NCBI GenBank assembly: GCA_902780385.1
Contig: CACZFF010000040.1
Location: forward strand, 1-64,000
DNA length: 64,000 nt
Reading direction: 5' to 3'
Origin: an uncultured Lachnospiraceae bacterium
GTDB taxonomy: Bacteria; Bacillota; Clostridia; Lachnospirales; Lachnospiraceae
The position numbers and the translations under genes were made by a program. Under the pieces are notes generated by a model. The model saw nothing but the letters and a program-made list of their open reading frames with translations, was not told the origin of the DNA and made no database searches. Positions 7,629-16,573 of the stretch are shown here, one piece after another; positions within the stretch are counted from its first letter, which is position 1; each line of letters begins with the position of its first letter.

Positions 7629-10600
7629 TCAGATCTTTGTCATGCCGTAAAGCAGTTCTTCAGGCGGGCAGTCAGTCTTCAGGCTCTCCAGGCAGGCCTC
7701 TGTGTCGAAGCTGTCGTCGGCCTTTACATCCGCGTAGAGGTTCATCTCGTTGGTCTCGGTGTTGTACTTCATGTAGACCTGTGCCTCTTCAATGCCATCG
7801 ATGGAAACAAGTTTTTTCTCGATGGCGGGCAGGTCAAAGAATCTGCGGCCGTTCACGCCGTCGGTCATGACTTCTCTGCCGGAGGTCTCCAGGAAGTCCA
7901 CGGTTCCGTCGGGGAGGATCCTGGCCTTCATGCCGGTCTCATAGAGGGTGCCGGGGCCATAGGGGTTCTCAATGACATCGCCGATCCTGGCGGGCTGGTA
8001 GTCCATGACATACATGGGGCCCCATGCGCCGAAGGGTTTCTTTCTGTATCCTTCGTCCAGGATGTAAACTTTGACACGGCTTCCTCTGCGGACACCGGGG
8101 ATCAGGCTGCAGCCGGCCTCTTCGTTGAGGCGGGCGCCGTCGATGTAGAAGTGCTTGGGGAACATTTCGTCCGGAATATAGCGTTTCAGACGGCGTACAG
8201 AAGTCTCCTCCATCATGGCGCGGACGATCTCCTCATAGCAGGTCAGGAAAACTTCCAGAAGACTGCGGTCAAAGCGGTTCTCCCAGTAGCGGAGCTCGGT
8301 ATAGAAGCCCTCTTCGTCATACATGATCTGCATGTGGAAGGGCAGGGAATCCAGCTGGATGCAGTGCATCCTTTCACCGGGCTTGTCTCCGGGTGTCGGG
8401 ACAGACAGGATATCGCCCTGGTACTGCAGGAAGAGGTCGCCCATCCTGGACACCGGTGTATAGTTCTTCATGGTGTTCATGATCTGGGAACCGGTGCGGG
8501 TGATCAGCTCATCGACCTTCTCGTGAGGGATCCTGTTAAATCTGCAGAGGTAAGTCTTGAACAGACAGCCTGCAAGGCCGGTCCAGCGTCCGTCTGTGCG
8601 GCCGCTGTGGATACTGTTGACGAAGCTTCCGTCCTCGTCGGCAAACAGGGCCGCTGTGTAGTTGAAGGCGGACAGAAACAGGGCGTTTTCGGAGACATTA
8701 TTCTTTTTGCAATAATAGAGGATCTCCTTGCGGACGATGCGGTCCAGCCTTCTGCGGATCACTCCGTAGACGCCCTTTTTGCAGTCCTGACGGTCATGTC
8801 TTGTGAGGATGGTCTGGCGCATGCGGTAGCCCTTCATAAGTTCATCCACAGCTGTGCAGTCCTTTGCGCGTACGCCGCTCTCCTCTTTGGCCTTTGCGTC
8901 CAGGATATACTCGTAGAAAGTATAGGTCTCCTTAGGAACTTCCACCCCGTCGTAGATCTTTTTCAGATCCTCCATCAGGATGTTCATTGTGATGCCGTCG
9001 CCGATCAGATGGGCTACATCAAAGAACATATATTTGTGGGACTCTGTCTGTGCAAGATAGACATGAGTCAGGTTGTCGTCCTCGCGGTAGCGGAAGGGCT
9101 TGAGCATGGCGGCCATTCTGCTCTCGATCTCGGACTCTGTGCACTGCAGAACAGGGATGTCGATGACTCTGCTGTCGTCACGGAAAACAGCGTAGTATTT
9201 CTGCTCGGTGGGCTTGATGACGGCCTTGAGGATGGGATGCACATCCATAAGAGTATGGAAGGCATCCTGCAGGCGGTTCAGGTCGACCGAGTTGTCCAGG
9301 CGGTAGACAAAGGGCAGGTTGCCGGTGGTGTTTCCGGGGATGACGTAAGCAAAATACATCATCATGCTGGTCAGCGGATATGCGGGGCGCACGGAGTAAT
9401 CGATCTTCTCCTCGCCCTGTTTCTCCAGGATGAGTTCCTCCAGGCCCAGGATGGTGTTGTGGTCCATGAGCTCTGTCAGGGTCACGCTGACATTGAGCTG
9501 AGTCTGCAGCTCTTCGATGAGCATGACGCTTGTGAGGGAATCCATGCCGCACTTGTAAAGGTTTGCGTCGGTGCCGATCTCCTCTTCTCCCAGGACAGTC
9601 GCAACGACCTCGAAGATCTTCTGCTGAAGCTCTGTGGCAGGACGCAGCAGATTCTTTTTCTCTGCGCTCTTCTCTTCCCTGTTTTCGAAATAGGCCTGGC
9701 GGATAATCTTCTTGGAGGAAGTCTTTTTGAAGGGCTGTTTGCGGACGGTGCAGCCGGAAATCTTTGCATAAGAGGGAAGCTCCTCATTGTGCATTGCGAC
9801 GATCTCATTCATTGCAGCCTGAATATCCTGGATATTGTGGGCCTGGGCATATTCGTAGTTGGGGTAGACCTCGACTTCGATGGCGTCGCCCTCACCGAAG
9901 GCGATGATATCCTGGACCAGACGGTCCGAGTCAAATTTGTTTTCAATCAGCTCGGGGGAGACATTTTCACCGTTGCTGAGGATGATCAGGTTCTTTTTGC
10001 GGCCGTTCAGATAGAGATATCCGTCCTCGTCCATATAGCCCAGGTCGCCGGTGCAAAGCCAGCCGTCCTCGGTCAGGGCTTCCGCGGTCAGTTCGGGGTC
10101 ATTGATGTAGCCCATCATGACAGAGGGGCTCTTGACCTGGATCTCGCCGTCCACAAAACGGACCTGGCAGCCGCGGACGGGTCTGCCGACAGAGGCAATC
10201 TTGTCCATATTTCCGTAATCCGGTGCGGAAATCTTGGGCGCGCACTCACTCATGCCGTATCCCTGGCCGGTGACAACACCGAGCTGGTCCAGGTTTCTGG
10301 CCAGTGTCTCGGAGAGGTAACCGCCTCCGCTGACGATCTTGTGCAGACGGGAACCCATGATCTGGGATTTCAGATACTCAAGGTCCTGCTCAGGGTGCTT
10401 TTTGGCTGCGATCGCCACGCGGTTGATCAGCATCTTGGCCATCATGGGCACAATACGCAGCATGGTCGGCTGGAAGAGGTCGATGTAGTAGAGGAACTTG
10501 GTGACATCGTCGCAAAGGCACAGGGTGCTGCCGTAGCGCAGGGTCAGCAACAGGTCGCCGCTGATGCAGAATACATGATGAATGGGAAGGACGCTCAGGC

Positions 10601-11222
10601 AGGTCTCCCTCGCATCATCGGAACTAAAGAGGTTGTCAAGCAGATTGTTGTGAGAGAGCATGACGCCCTTGCCGTGCCCTGTCGTACCGGAGGTAAAAAT
10701 AACCAGGGCGCACTCCATGGGGTCAACTGTATAATCGAACGTCGCTACTCTGTATTCTCTGTGGATCTGGGGAGTCGAAAAATGCTGCTTGCGCTGCTGC
10801 AGACAGATGACTTCCTTCACACCCTCACATGCTTCCATCAGATACTCGACATCGCTCAGATATTCATAATCAAAAAAGATAATGTCTGCTTCCGCACGGT
10901 TGAGATTTTCAATAAAGCCCTCTTTGCTGAGCTGCACATCCATGGGAATGGCAATGCTGCCGGCAGCAGCGACACCCATCAGCACTGTGAGGTATTCGTA
11001 GCTGCACTTGCCGATGATGGCGACATGAAGCTTTTTGCCCAGCTCGCCGCACTTGTTCATGGTCCAGTGGGCAACTGCGCGCGTATCCATGGCGAAGGTG
11101 CGGTAGCCCTTCTCATAGACAATGCCGTCTTTCTCATAGCGGACAAATACCTGGTTCTCATAATCGACTGCTGCCGTCTCCAGCAGGTCGCCGAGTGTGC
11201 GGATGTTTTCTCTTGTGATCAT
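7629..11222 (-). CDS. NRPS-like enzyme: adenylation-carrier-condensation-partial adenylation
   Basis: A 1197-residue modular enzyme. Residues about 1-530 form an AMP-forming acyl/aminoacyl ligase (FTSGTTGHGKGV near 177, GYGMSEC, TGDLGYMDEDGYLYLNGR, KKTSSKKIIR). About 535-610 is a carrier domain with GMDSL, the phosphopantetheine serine. About 620-1000 is a condensation-type domain with AHLIGDG near 739, where the first His of HHxxxDG is Ala but the second is kept. The last 150 residues match only the back end of a second adenylation domain (VYILDEGY, then YETGMKARILPDGTVDFLE). The carrier and condensation order suggests it joins an activated acid to an acceptor. No phosphopantetheinyl transferase or thioesterase lies nearby. 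The start lacks a strong ribosome site. Confidence 0.82.
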   Translation of the reverse strand: MITRENIRTLGDLLETAAVDYENQVFVRYEKDGIVYEKGYRTFAMDTRAVAHWTMNKCGELGKKLHVAIIGKCSYEYLTVLMGVAAAGSIAIPMDVQLSKEGFIENLNRAEADIIFFDYEYLSDVEYLMEACEGVKEVICLQQRKQHFSTPQIHREYRVATFDYTVDPMECALVIFTSGTTGHGKGVMLSHNNLLDNLFSSDDARETCLSVLPIHHVFCISGDLLLTLRYGSTLCLCDDVTKFLYYIDLFQPTMLRIVPMMAKMLINRVAIAAKKHPEQDLEYLKSQIMGSRLHKIVSGGGYLSETLARNLDQLGVVTGQGYGMSECAPKISAPDYGNMDKIASVGRPVRGCQVRFVDGEIQVKSPSVMMGYINDPELTAEALTEDGWLCTGDLGYMDEDGYLYLNGRKKNLIILSNGENVSPELIENKFDSDRLVQDIIAFGEGDAIEVEVYPNYEYAQAHNIQDIQAAMNEIVAMHNEELPSYAKISGCTVRKQPFKKTSSKKIIRQAYFENREEKSAEKKNLLRPATELQQKIFEVVATVLGEEEIGTDANLYKCGMDSLTSVMLIEELQTQLNVSVTLTELMDHNTILGLEELILEKQGEEKIDYSVRPAYPLTSMMMYFAYVIPGNTTGNLPFVYRLDNSVDLNRLQDAFHTLMDVHPILKAVIKPTEQKYYAVFRDDSRVIDIPVLQCTESEIESRMAAMLKPFRYREDDNLTHVYLAQTESHKYMFFDVAHLIGDGITMNILMEDLKKIYDGVEVPKETYTFYEYILDAKAKEESGVRAKDCTAVDELMKGYRMRQTILTRHDRQDCKKGVYGVIRRRLDRIVRKEILYYCKKNNVSENALFLSAFNYTAALFADEDGSFVNSIHSGRTDGRWTGLAGCLFKTYLCRFNRIPHEKVDELITRTGSQIMNTMKNYTPVSRMGDLFLQYQGDILSVPTPGDKPGERMHCIQLDSLPFHMQIMYDEEGFYTELRYWENRFDRSLLEVFLTCYEEIVRAMMEETSVRRLKRYIPDEMFPKHFYIDGARLNEEAGCSLIPGVRRGSRVKVYILDEGYRKKPFGAWGPMYVMDYQPARIGDVIENPYGPGTLYETGMKARILPDGTVDFLETSGREVMTDGVNGRRFFDLPAIEKKLVSIDGIEEAQVYMKYNTETNEMNLYADVKADDSFDTEACLESLKTDCPPEELLYGMTKI

Positions 11223-11263
11223 TTTTTTATTTTAATCCTTTCTTTTAATCCTTTCTCCATTTG

Positions 11264-11276
11264 TTCGCATCGCGAA
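11264..11276. promoter_or_regulatory. TTCGC-box 1
   Basis: TTCGCATCGCGAA, a near-perfect palindrome about 42 bases upstream of the NRPS-like gene start. It matches the two other boxes in this gap. A repressor bound here would block the gene. The MarR protein next door is the obvious candidate, which is inference. Confidence 0.55.
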
Positions 11277-11364
11277 ATATATGAGTAAAAAAATTTTTCT
11301 ATGCTGTCGGGCTGCCGGGGTGGATGATGTGTTGAAGCATCCTCTGTCAGACCCGCCTCATTTT

Positions 11365-11377
11365 TTCGCATTACGAA
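11365..11377. promoter_or_regulatory. TTCGC-box 2
   Basis: TTCGCATTACGAA, the second member of the set of three 13-bp boxes upstream of the NRPS-like gene. Confidence 0.5.
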
Positions 11378-11546
11378 TTAATCGGATAAAAATATGTCCC
11401 GGCGCCCTACAATGCAGGATTATTGTGGATCAATCGGACATCCGGGAAACGTTTCTTCAAAGTCGGCCGTTTAGAAGCGCCGCCTTTCAAATTCTGTGTG
11501 CTTCGTGTTTTTGTTGTACGTATACAGTATACATGGGATACTTTAT

Positions 11547-11559
11547 TTCGCAATACGAA
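11547..11559. promoter_or_regulatory. TTCGC-box 3
   Basis: TTCGCAATACGAA, the third member of the set, next to a TGTATAC string and the GTATACaGTATAC palindrome. Confidence 0.5.
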
Positions 11560-11721
11560 TTGTATACAGACTTTTCCGGAAGAATAACGCTTATTTTTGC
11601 AGATTTGCACAAAAAGCGGCCTTTTCACGTCAAAATCCGTCATATTCCGTCATCCTCTGCCAATTACATCACGCCTCTGCGGTATGCTGCTCTGCTCTGC
11701 AATGCAGGGGTTGTCTTAAAG

Positions 11722-11764
11722 AAAAAGGCAGGCCTTCCCTTTTACAGGTCCGCCTGCCTTTTTT
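11722..11764. terminator. Bidirectional terminator
   Basis: AAAAAGGCAGGC pairs with GCCTGCCTTTTTT. It would end MarR transcription on the minus strand before the NRPS-like promoter region. Confidence 0.8.
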
Positions 11765-11847
11765 GCCTCCGGCAATTCTTTTTTTATCTGACCGGCTGAC
11801 TCATGGCTTAAGCCGTGAAAAGCACCGGTCTGTCAGATCGATCAAAT

Positions 11848-12279
11848 TTACATCTCATCAAAATATCGGTTCATTTTTTTCAGGAGCTCAATCAGCTTGA
11901 CCGTGTCGTAGAGTCCCAGTGCCTGGTAAAGGCCGCTATACTGGGCGCGCACCTTCTCTCTGCGCTCGGTCACATCCCGGACTCCCTTGGGTGTGATCTT
12001 AACCAGCACCCTGCGTCTGTCCTCAGGATCCGGCTCGCGGCGGATCATGCCTTTTTTCTCGAGCGTCTTCAGAATATCCGTCATGCGGCCGGGCACCAGG
12101 GAGAGCTTTTCCGCCAGTTCGCCGGGATGAAGTTCCTCCTCGTTGTGCAAAAGACAGGTCAGTACAGCGTTCTCGCCTCGAAGGCTCTCCAGGATGATCG
12201 CATTTTTTTTATTCCCTATGATCTCAAAAAGAACGTTATACAGCTGTTCTCCGTAATTGGTCTCTTCATTATTCCCCAT
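11848..12279 (-). CDS. MarR family transcriptional regulator
   Basis: A 143-residue winged-helix protein. The order is the MarR one: an N-terminal helix, then HPGELAEKLSLVPGRMTDILKTLEKKGMIRR as the recognition helix region (about 55-85) and DPEDRRRVLVKITPKG as the wing with its typical DxRxxxxxLT-like core. I prefer the ATG at 12279, with AGAGG upstream; a GTG at 12336 would add 19 residues with weaker support. MarR proteins bind palindromes and respond to small ligands. The TTCGC boxes downstream suggest control of the NRPS-like gene. Confidence 0.82.
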   Translation of the reverse strand: MGNNEETNYGEQLYNVLFEIIGNKKNAIILESLRGENAVLTCLLHNEEELHPGELAEKLSLVPGRMTDILKTLEKKGMIRREPDPEDRRRVLVKITPKGVRDVTERREKVRAQYSGLYQALGLYDTVKLIELLKKMNRYFDEM

Positions 12280-12459
12280 CTGCGCAAACCTCTGATCCCT
12301 TGTGCCGCATTTCCAGCCCTGCTGCTTTTTATCCACGTCTCGTCCCGTCTGTCGTACAAATTTTTGCCTATTTTATACAGATTTCCCGCAATTTGCAACA
12401 TTTTTTCTCCGGGCGGTTTTTCTTTGAGTTTTTCTTCGGTTTTCGCGGAAAGAGCTTCC

Positions 12460-13575
12460 CTACTGCGTCAGCAGCATGATGGCAGAGGGATCGACGCAGA
12501 GCGCCCGGGGCAGGCTTTCAGAAAAGTCGTGGCTTCTTATATCTTTGGGGACTTTCCACCAGATCTTGTTCTGCAGGACAATGTACCACTCAAAGGGGAG
12601 TTCTGTCAGAACGGGGTTTTCCACAGGAATGATGTTTTCCGGAGGAGGAGACAGGGGACGGTTCTCTGTCTCCTCATAGCGGGAGCAGGGGGAGACAGAG
12701 AACCGTCCCCTGTCTCCTCCCCTGTCTCCTCCCATCGGGAAAAAGTCGTGGGCCCGGATGCCGGCGTGGGTAATTTCGTCAGTCACTTCTTCCCCTGTCG
12801 TCAGTTCCAGATTGTCCCAGTCCAGGGCGCAGATGCGGTGCGGTCCCAGGGGCCGGATCCGGGTAATATTTTTACAGCCTGTCAGACGGGCGGCCTCCAC
12901 GGTCTTGGGATTGTCAAAAATCTCCTTTGTCGGACCGCCGGCGATCACGCTGCCTTCATGCATGAGCAGCAGGTGGTCGCAGAGCTGGTAGGCCTCGTCG
13001 CGGTCGTGGGTGACCAGAATCGAGAGGCCTTCGAACTCCTGAAGGACCTGTTTCATCTCCAGGCGCAGTTTTTCCTTCAGGAAATAGTCCATGGCGGAAA
13101 AGGGTTCATCAAGGAGCAGGGCTTCGGGACGATAGGCTATGATGCGGGCCAGGGCAGCTCGCTGCTGCTGTCCGCCGGAGAGCTCTGCCGGACGGCGCTT
13201 CTCAAGCCCTTCCAGCTGGAAGGCGCGCACCATTTCCTGCGCGCGCTTTTGCCGCTCCTCTTTGCTGCCGCGCACGCCGGCCATGATGTTCTGCTCCACC
13301 GTCATCGTCGGAAACAGGGCATAATTCTGGAAAAGATATCCCACACGGCGCTCCTGGGGTCGGAGATTGATCTTTTGGGAAGAATCAAAAAGATCCCGGC
13401 CGCCGAGTCTGATCAGGCCTCGGTCCGGGGTCTCTATTCCCGCAATGCTGCGCAGTGTCATACTCTTTCCGCAGCCGGAGGCACCCAGGATCCCGATCCT
13501 GGATGCATCCCCTTCATGATGAACATGGAGATGGAAATCCTCCAGCTTTTTTTCAAAATCCAGTATCAGTTGCAT
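12460..13575 (-). CDS. modC: Molybdate ABC transporter ATP-binding protein
   Basis: A 371-residue ATPase that drives molybdate import with ModB and ModA. It shows Walker A GASGCGKS (about 35-42), the signature LSGGQQQR, Walker B ALLLDEPFSAMD and the switch His in LVTHDRDEA. Residues after about 225 form the TOBE-type region. Residues about 281-311 are encoded by a 90-bp palindromic repeat inserted in frame, giving Gly/Arg- and Pro-rich sequence foreign to the family. The start at 13575 has GGGAG upstream. It is the last gene of modA-modB-modC. The insert may affect molybdate-responsive regulation by the TOBE domain. Confidence 0.88.
   Translation of the reverse strand: MQLILDFEKKLEDFHLHVHHEGDASRIGILGASGCGKSMTLRSIAGIETPDRGLIRLGGRDLFDSSQKINLRPQERRVGYLFQNYALFPTMTVEQNIMAGVRGSKEERQKRAQEMVRAFQLEGLEKRRPAELSGGQQQRAALARIIAYRPEALLLDEPFSAMDYFLKEKLRLEMKQVLQEFEGLSILVTHDRDEAYQLCDHLLLMHEGSVIAGGPTKEIFDNPKTVEAARLTGCKNITRIRPLGPHRICALDWDNLELTTGEEVTDEITHAGIRAHDFFPMGGDRGGDRGRFSVSPCSRYEETENRPLSPPPENIIPVENPVLTELPFEWYIVLQNKIWWKVPKDIRSHDFSESLPRALCVDPSAIMLLTQ
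12644..12733. repeat. AACCGTCCC palindrome repeat (R2) inside modC
   Basis: Perfect 30-bp arms at 12644-12673 and 12691-12720 around a 17-base loop, plus a 13-base partial repeat of the right end. The total is 90 bases, a multiple of three, and the reading frame of modC stays open through it. The core GGGGACGGTTCT is shared with copies at 30250, 31924, 36025 and 58401. Confidence 0.9.
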
Positions 13576-13672
13576 TTTCTTCTCCCACACTCAAATACTG
13601 TGCCCTTCTGTTTTAAAAGGTCCCCGTCTTTCTAAAAGATTCCCGTCTCTTTTTAGGATTCCCGTCTCCTGG

Positions 13673-14380
13673 CTACCATCTCTTCTTGTCGGATCGGAGG
13701 GCCTTTCCCGAGATCAGATTCATCAGGAAAATAAAGAAAAACGCGATCAGGATCACAATGATCGTCCAGATGCCGGCGGTGAGGTAGTCGCCGTCCTGAA
13801 TGACCATGGCGATCCTCTGGGAGACCGTCGCTGTCTTGCCGGGGATGTTTCCGGCCAGCATACTGGTCGCTCCATACTCACCCAGTGCGCGGGCAAACGT
13901 CAGGATCGTGCCCGAGGCAATGCCAGGACCTGCGGTCGGAATGACGACCGTCCAGAAAATGCGCATCTCCGACATTCCCAGCGTGCGGCCGGCATAGACC
14001 AGGTTGGGATCGATCTGCTCAAAGGCGGCGCGGGCGTTTCTGTACATGAGGGGGAAGGCAATGACTGTGGCCGCCACGATGCAGCCCAGCCAGGTCTGTA
14101 CGACCTTGATGCTGAAATTCTCGTACAGTAATATGCCCAGCGGCCGCCTTCTGCTGAAAAGAAGCAGCAGGAAAAAGCCGGCAACTGTCGGCGGCAGGAT
14201 CATGGGCAGGGTCAGAATGCCGTCGATGACTGCCCTGACCCGGCCGGATGCCTTCAGCACCTTGCGCGCCGCGAAGATTCCAAGAAAAAAGGAAATAAAG
14301 GTCGCGACAATGCCTGTCTTGATCGATATATAAAGCGGACTCCAGTCCAGCTTTGCCAGAATCTGAAGAATATCCTGCAT
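13673..14380 (-). CDS. modB: Molybdate ABC transporter permease
   Basis: A 235-residue inner membrane permease with about five to six hydrophobic helices and the EAA-type loop in ARTLGMSEMRIFWTVVIP (about 145-162), where the ATPase docks. It carries the ModB-like tail ARALGEYGATSMLAGNIPG. The ATG at 14380 follows ACAGGAGA; the open frame upstream overlaps modA and has no site. It lies 31 bases after modA and about 97 bases before modC, in one operon. Confidence 0.9.
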   Translation of the reverse strand: MQDILQILAKLDWSPLYISIKTGIVATFISFFLGIFAARKVLKASGRVRAVIDGILTLPMILPPTVAGFFLLLLFSRRRPLGILLYENFSIKVVQTWLGCIVAATVIAFPLMYRNARAAFEQIDPNLVYAGRTLGMSEMRIFWTVVIPTAGPGIASGTILTFARALGEYGATSMLAGNIPGKTATVSQRIAMVIQDGDYLTAGIWTIIVILIAFFFIFLMNLISGKALRSDKKRW

Positions 14381-14411
14381 GGTCTTTCTCCTGTCGGTAA
14401 CAATTGTATCT

Positions 14412-15392
14412 TTACTGAAGGTTGGTGTCAAAATAGTAGGAATCAAAAATTGCCTTTGCGGTATCGGAGGTGATAAAGGATACAAAGTCTGCCGCTGCGG
14501 CTTTCTGTGAGTCAGTTGCCTCGTCATTGACCACCTGGCATACGGGATAGATCACGTTGCCGGTCAGGTCATAGCTGACGGTCTCAAGAACATCGATCTG
14601 GTCCTCGTAGCCGTATGTGTCGGAGTAGTAGGTCGTACCCACTTCGCAGGAGCCCTCCGCGACTGCAGTCAGGACCTGGGAGACGTTGCCCTGCTCGGAG
14701 ATTTCAACACCGCCCAGGGCATCGGAGACTTCCGCCGTCGTGTATACGGACGCGTCCTCCACTTGGGGAAGGATTCCGAGATTCATCAGGGCTGTACGGG
14801 TATATCTGCCGACCGGTACGGAGCCGTCCGCCATGGCGATGCTGGAGGCTTTCCCGAGTGTCTCCAGGCCGGTCACTGCGCTCTCGGTATCTTTGCGCTT
14901 GATCACGACGACCTGATTGTTGACGACATCCGCACGGGTGCCTTCCACGATCAGTCCGTCTTCTTCCAGTGTATTCATCTGCTTCTGGGCGGCAGAGAAA
15001 AAGACGTCACAGGTATAGCCTTCTTCAATCTGAGTGAGCAGCTTTCCTGAGGAATCTGCATTATAGACGATCTTAACATTGGGGTGCTCTTCATTATATT
15101 TGGCCGCAACTTCCTGCATGCAGGTGTTCAGGGAGGCTGCAATGAAAACCTGCAGCTCCACTTCCTCTGCCTCTGCTGCCGGAGCAGTTTCTTCTGCCGC
15201 AGTCTCCGTCGCTGCCGCATCGCTCTGAGCCTCTTCTGCCCCGGTTTCTTCTTCCTTTGTCTGCGCCTCTTCGGTCACTTCCTCTGTTTTCTCCTCTGTG
15301 GCAGCCGGGGCTGATGAGGCACCTCCGCACCCTGCCATGAGTGAACAGGCCATTAGGGCTGCAAACAATGCTGCAAGAACTTTCTTTTTCAT
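14412..15392 (-). CDS. modA: Molybdate-binding lipoprotein
   Basis: A 326-residue extracellular binding lipoprotein. The signal has a lipobox (LMAGC, Cys 22), followed by a long Ala/Glu/Thr-rich linker of about 55 residues. The ligand-binding domain then begins with VFIAASLNTCMQEVAAKYNEEHP, the ModA start pattern with AASL for oxyanion contact. Other matches are SAAQKQMNTLEEDGL and a hinge QVLTAVAEGSCEVGTTYYSD. The family binds molybdate or tungstate; sequence does not separate them. AGGAGG precedes the ATG. It is the first gene of the transporter operon. Confidence 0.9.
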   Translation of the reverse strand: MKKKVLAALFAALMACSLMAGCGGASSAPAATEEKTEEVTEEAQTKEEETGAEEAQSDAAATETAAEETAPAAEAEEVELQVFIAASLNTCMQEVAAKYNEEHPNVKIVYNADSSGKLLTQIEEGYTCDVFFSAAQKQMNTLEEDGLIVEGTRADVVNNQVVVIKRKDTESAVTGLETLGKASSIAMADGSVPVGRYTRTALMNLGILPQVEDASVYTTAEVSDALGGVEISEQGNVSQVLTAVAEGSCEVGTTYYSDTYGYEDQIDVLETVSYDLTGNVIYPVCQVVNDEATDSQKAAAADFVSFITSDTAKAIFDSYYFDTNLQ

Positions 15393-15616
15393 GTTTTTCC
15401 TCCTGTTGTTTAGAAATTAAGCAATAGTGTCTTTATCTCGTTCGGTATTGAAAAACTGAACGCTTTTGTAAAAACGGGAACACCTGCTGCTATGCAGGAT
15501 TCAGGTGTTCCGTAAATACAGACTTATAAAAATATCGATAAAGATATTCGCCATGCCGGCAGGCTCGCGAACTTCACCTGATTCATCGTGTCGATGGGTT
15601 CGCGAACTTCGTTCGC
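15393..15616. promoter_or_regulatory. Promoter region of modABC
   Basis: Holds the terminator of the upstream cofactor genes (15477-15511) and CGTTC/GAACG inverted pairing around 15449-15473. This is the likely place for a molybdenum-responsive operator, but I cannot match a classic ModE site. Confidence 0.4.
15477..15511 (-). terminator. Terminator after MOSC-MogA gene
   Basis: GGAACACCTG pairs with CAGGTGTTCC. On the minus strand it is followed by CGTTTTTAC. It separates the cofactor genes from modABC. Confidence 0.75.
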
Positions 15617-16573
15617 TCACTGCCTGGCACAGTCACTGACACTTCCGCGGAGAATGCGGAGGCCATGGTCGAGGGCATGGAGAATGAATTCCAGGCTTTC
15701 GCGGACAGCCTTGGGGCTGCCGGGAAGGTTGATGATCAGGGTTCCTTTGCGGATGACGGACACGCCGCGGCTGAGCATGGCGCGGTCAGTGATCTGGGCC
15801 GAGCGCATACGGATATATTCGGCGATTCCGGGGGCGTTGCGGTCGGCGACTGACATGGTTGCCTCGGGTGTCTGGTCACGCAGGGAGAATCCGGTCCCTC
15901 CGCTGGTCAGGATGAGGTCCACCTGGCGCTGGTCCGCAAGACGCATAAGCTGCGCCTTGAGCAGGGCGGGCTCATCGGGAATGATCATGGTCTCTACGAC
16001 CTCGTATCCTGCTTCCTCCAGCATCTTTACTGCCGTGGGGCCGCTCTTGTCCTCCCGCTCTCCCTTTGCCCCCTTGTCGCTGAGGGTAATAACAGCAGCG
16101 GTAAAGGGCCGTTCGGGATCAGGCAGCTCTGCGGTAATCTCATCGCCGGGGCGGATGATTCCTTCCTCCAGGACTTCCGCAAAAACGCCTTCTCTTGGCA
16201 TGATGCAGTCGCCCACGCGGTTGCGGATGGCGCAGCCCTGATGGCACTCCTTGCCGATCTGCGTCATCCGGAGCACGACCGTGCCGCTGCGGATGATCGT
16301 TCCGACGGGAAGATTTTTGAAATCAACGCCCTCTACAAGAAGGTTCTCGCCGAAGTCTCCGTCCACGACCTGTGCGCCGCGAGCGTTGAATTCCTCTACC
16401 TTGTCATAGGACAGGAGACTTACCTGACGATGCCACTTGCCGGCATGGGCGTCATCTTTAATTCCGAAGTTTTTGATAAAAATACCTTGGCTGACCGGTC
16501 GTTTTTCCGTTCCCTTTGCAGGGCTGGTGCAGACTGCGCGGACAATGCCGTTCATATGGTTTTCCTGTGCCAT
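15617..16573 (-). CDS. MOSC domain-MogA/MoaB fusion
   Basis: A 318-residue two-domain protein. Residues about 1-150 form a MOSC domain (KDDAHAGKWHRQVSLLS, then GDFGENLLVEG and CHQGCAIRN with the conserved Cys pair). MOSC domains handle sulfur or molybdenum cofactor transfer. Residues about 155-318 form a MogA/MoaB-type molybdopterin adenylyltransferase (AAVITLSDKGAKGEREDKSG, LTSGGTGFSLRDQTPEAT, NLPGSPKA). AGGAG precedes the ATG. It follows MoaA by about 90 bases. Together they serve molybdenum cofactor synthesis; the fusion is common in clostridia. Confidence 0.88.
   Translation of the reverse strand: MAQENHMNGIVRAVCTSPAKGTEKRPVSQGIFIKNFGIKDDAHAGKWHRQVSLLSYDKVEEFNARGAQVVDGDFGENLLVEGVDFKNLPVGTIIRSGTVVLRMTQIGKECHQGCAIRNRVGDCIMPREGVFAEVLEEGIIRPGDEITAELPDPERPFTAAVITLSDKGAKGEREDKSGPTAVKMLEEAGYEVVETMIIPDEPALLKAQLMRLADQRQVDLILTSGGTGFSLRDQTPEATMSVADRNAPGIAEYIRMRSAQITDRAMLSRGVSVIRKGTLIINLPGSPKAVRESLEFILHALDHGLRILRGSVSDCARQ

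Larger units (their letters stand above)
11223..11847. other. Long regulatory gap between NRPS-like gene and MarR gene
   Basis: Contains three 13-bp boxes of consensus TTCGCAnnnCGAA (11264-11276, 11365-11377, 11547-11559), a GTATACaGTATAC palindrome near 11519-11531 and a bidirectional terminator at 11722-11764. A plus-strand open frame across 11281-11799 has no recognisable protein and was not called. Confidence 0.6.

Noticed and set aside
8151-11288. 1045-codon plus-strand frame opposite the NRPS-like gene
   Set aside because: It is the antisense shadow of a gene with clear domains, has no ribosome site and no protein family character.
11281-11799. 172-codon plus-strand frame in the NRPS/MarR gap
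   Set aside because: No ribosome site, no family; the region holds operator boxes and a terminator.
15393-15616. Molybdenum cofactor riboswitch upstream of modA
   Set aside because: Only a simple terminator and a short inverted repeat are visible; the expected multi-stem layout is not apparent.
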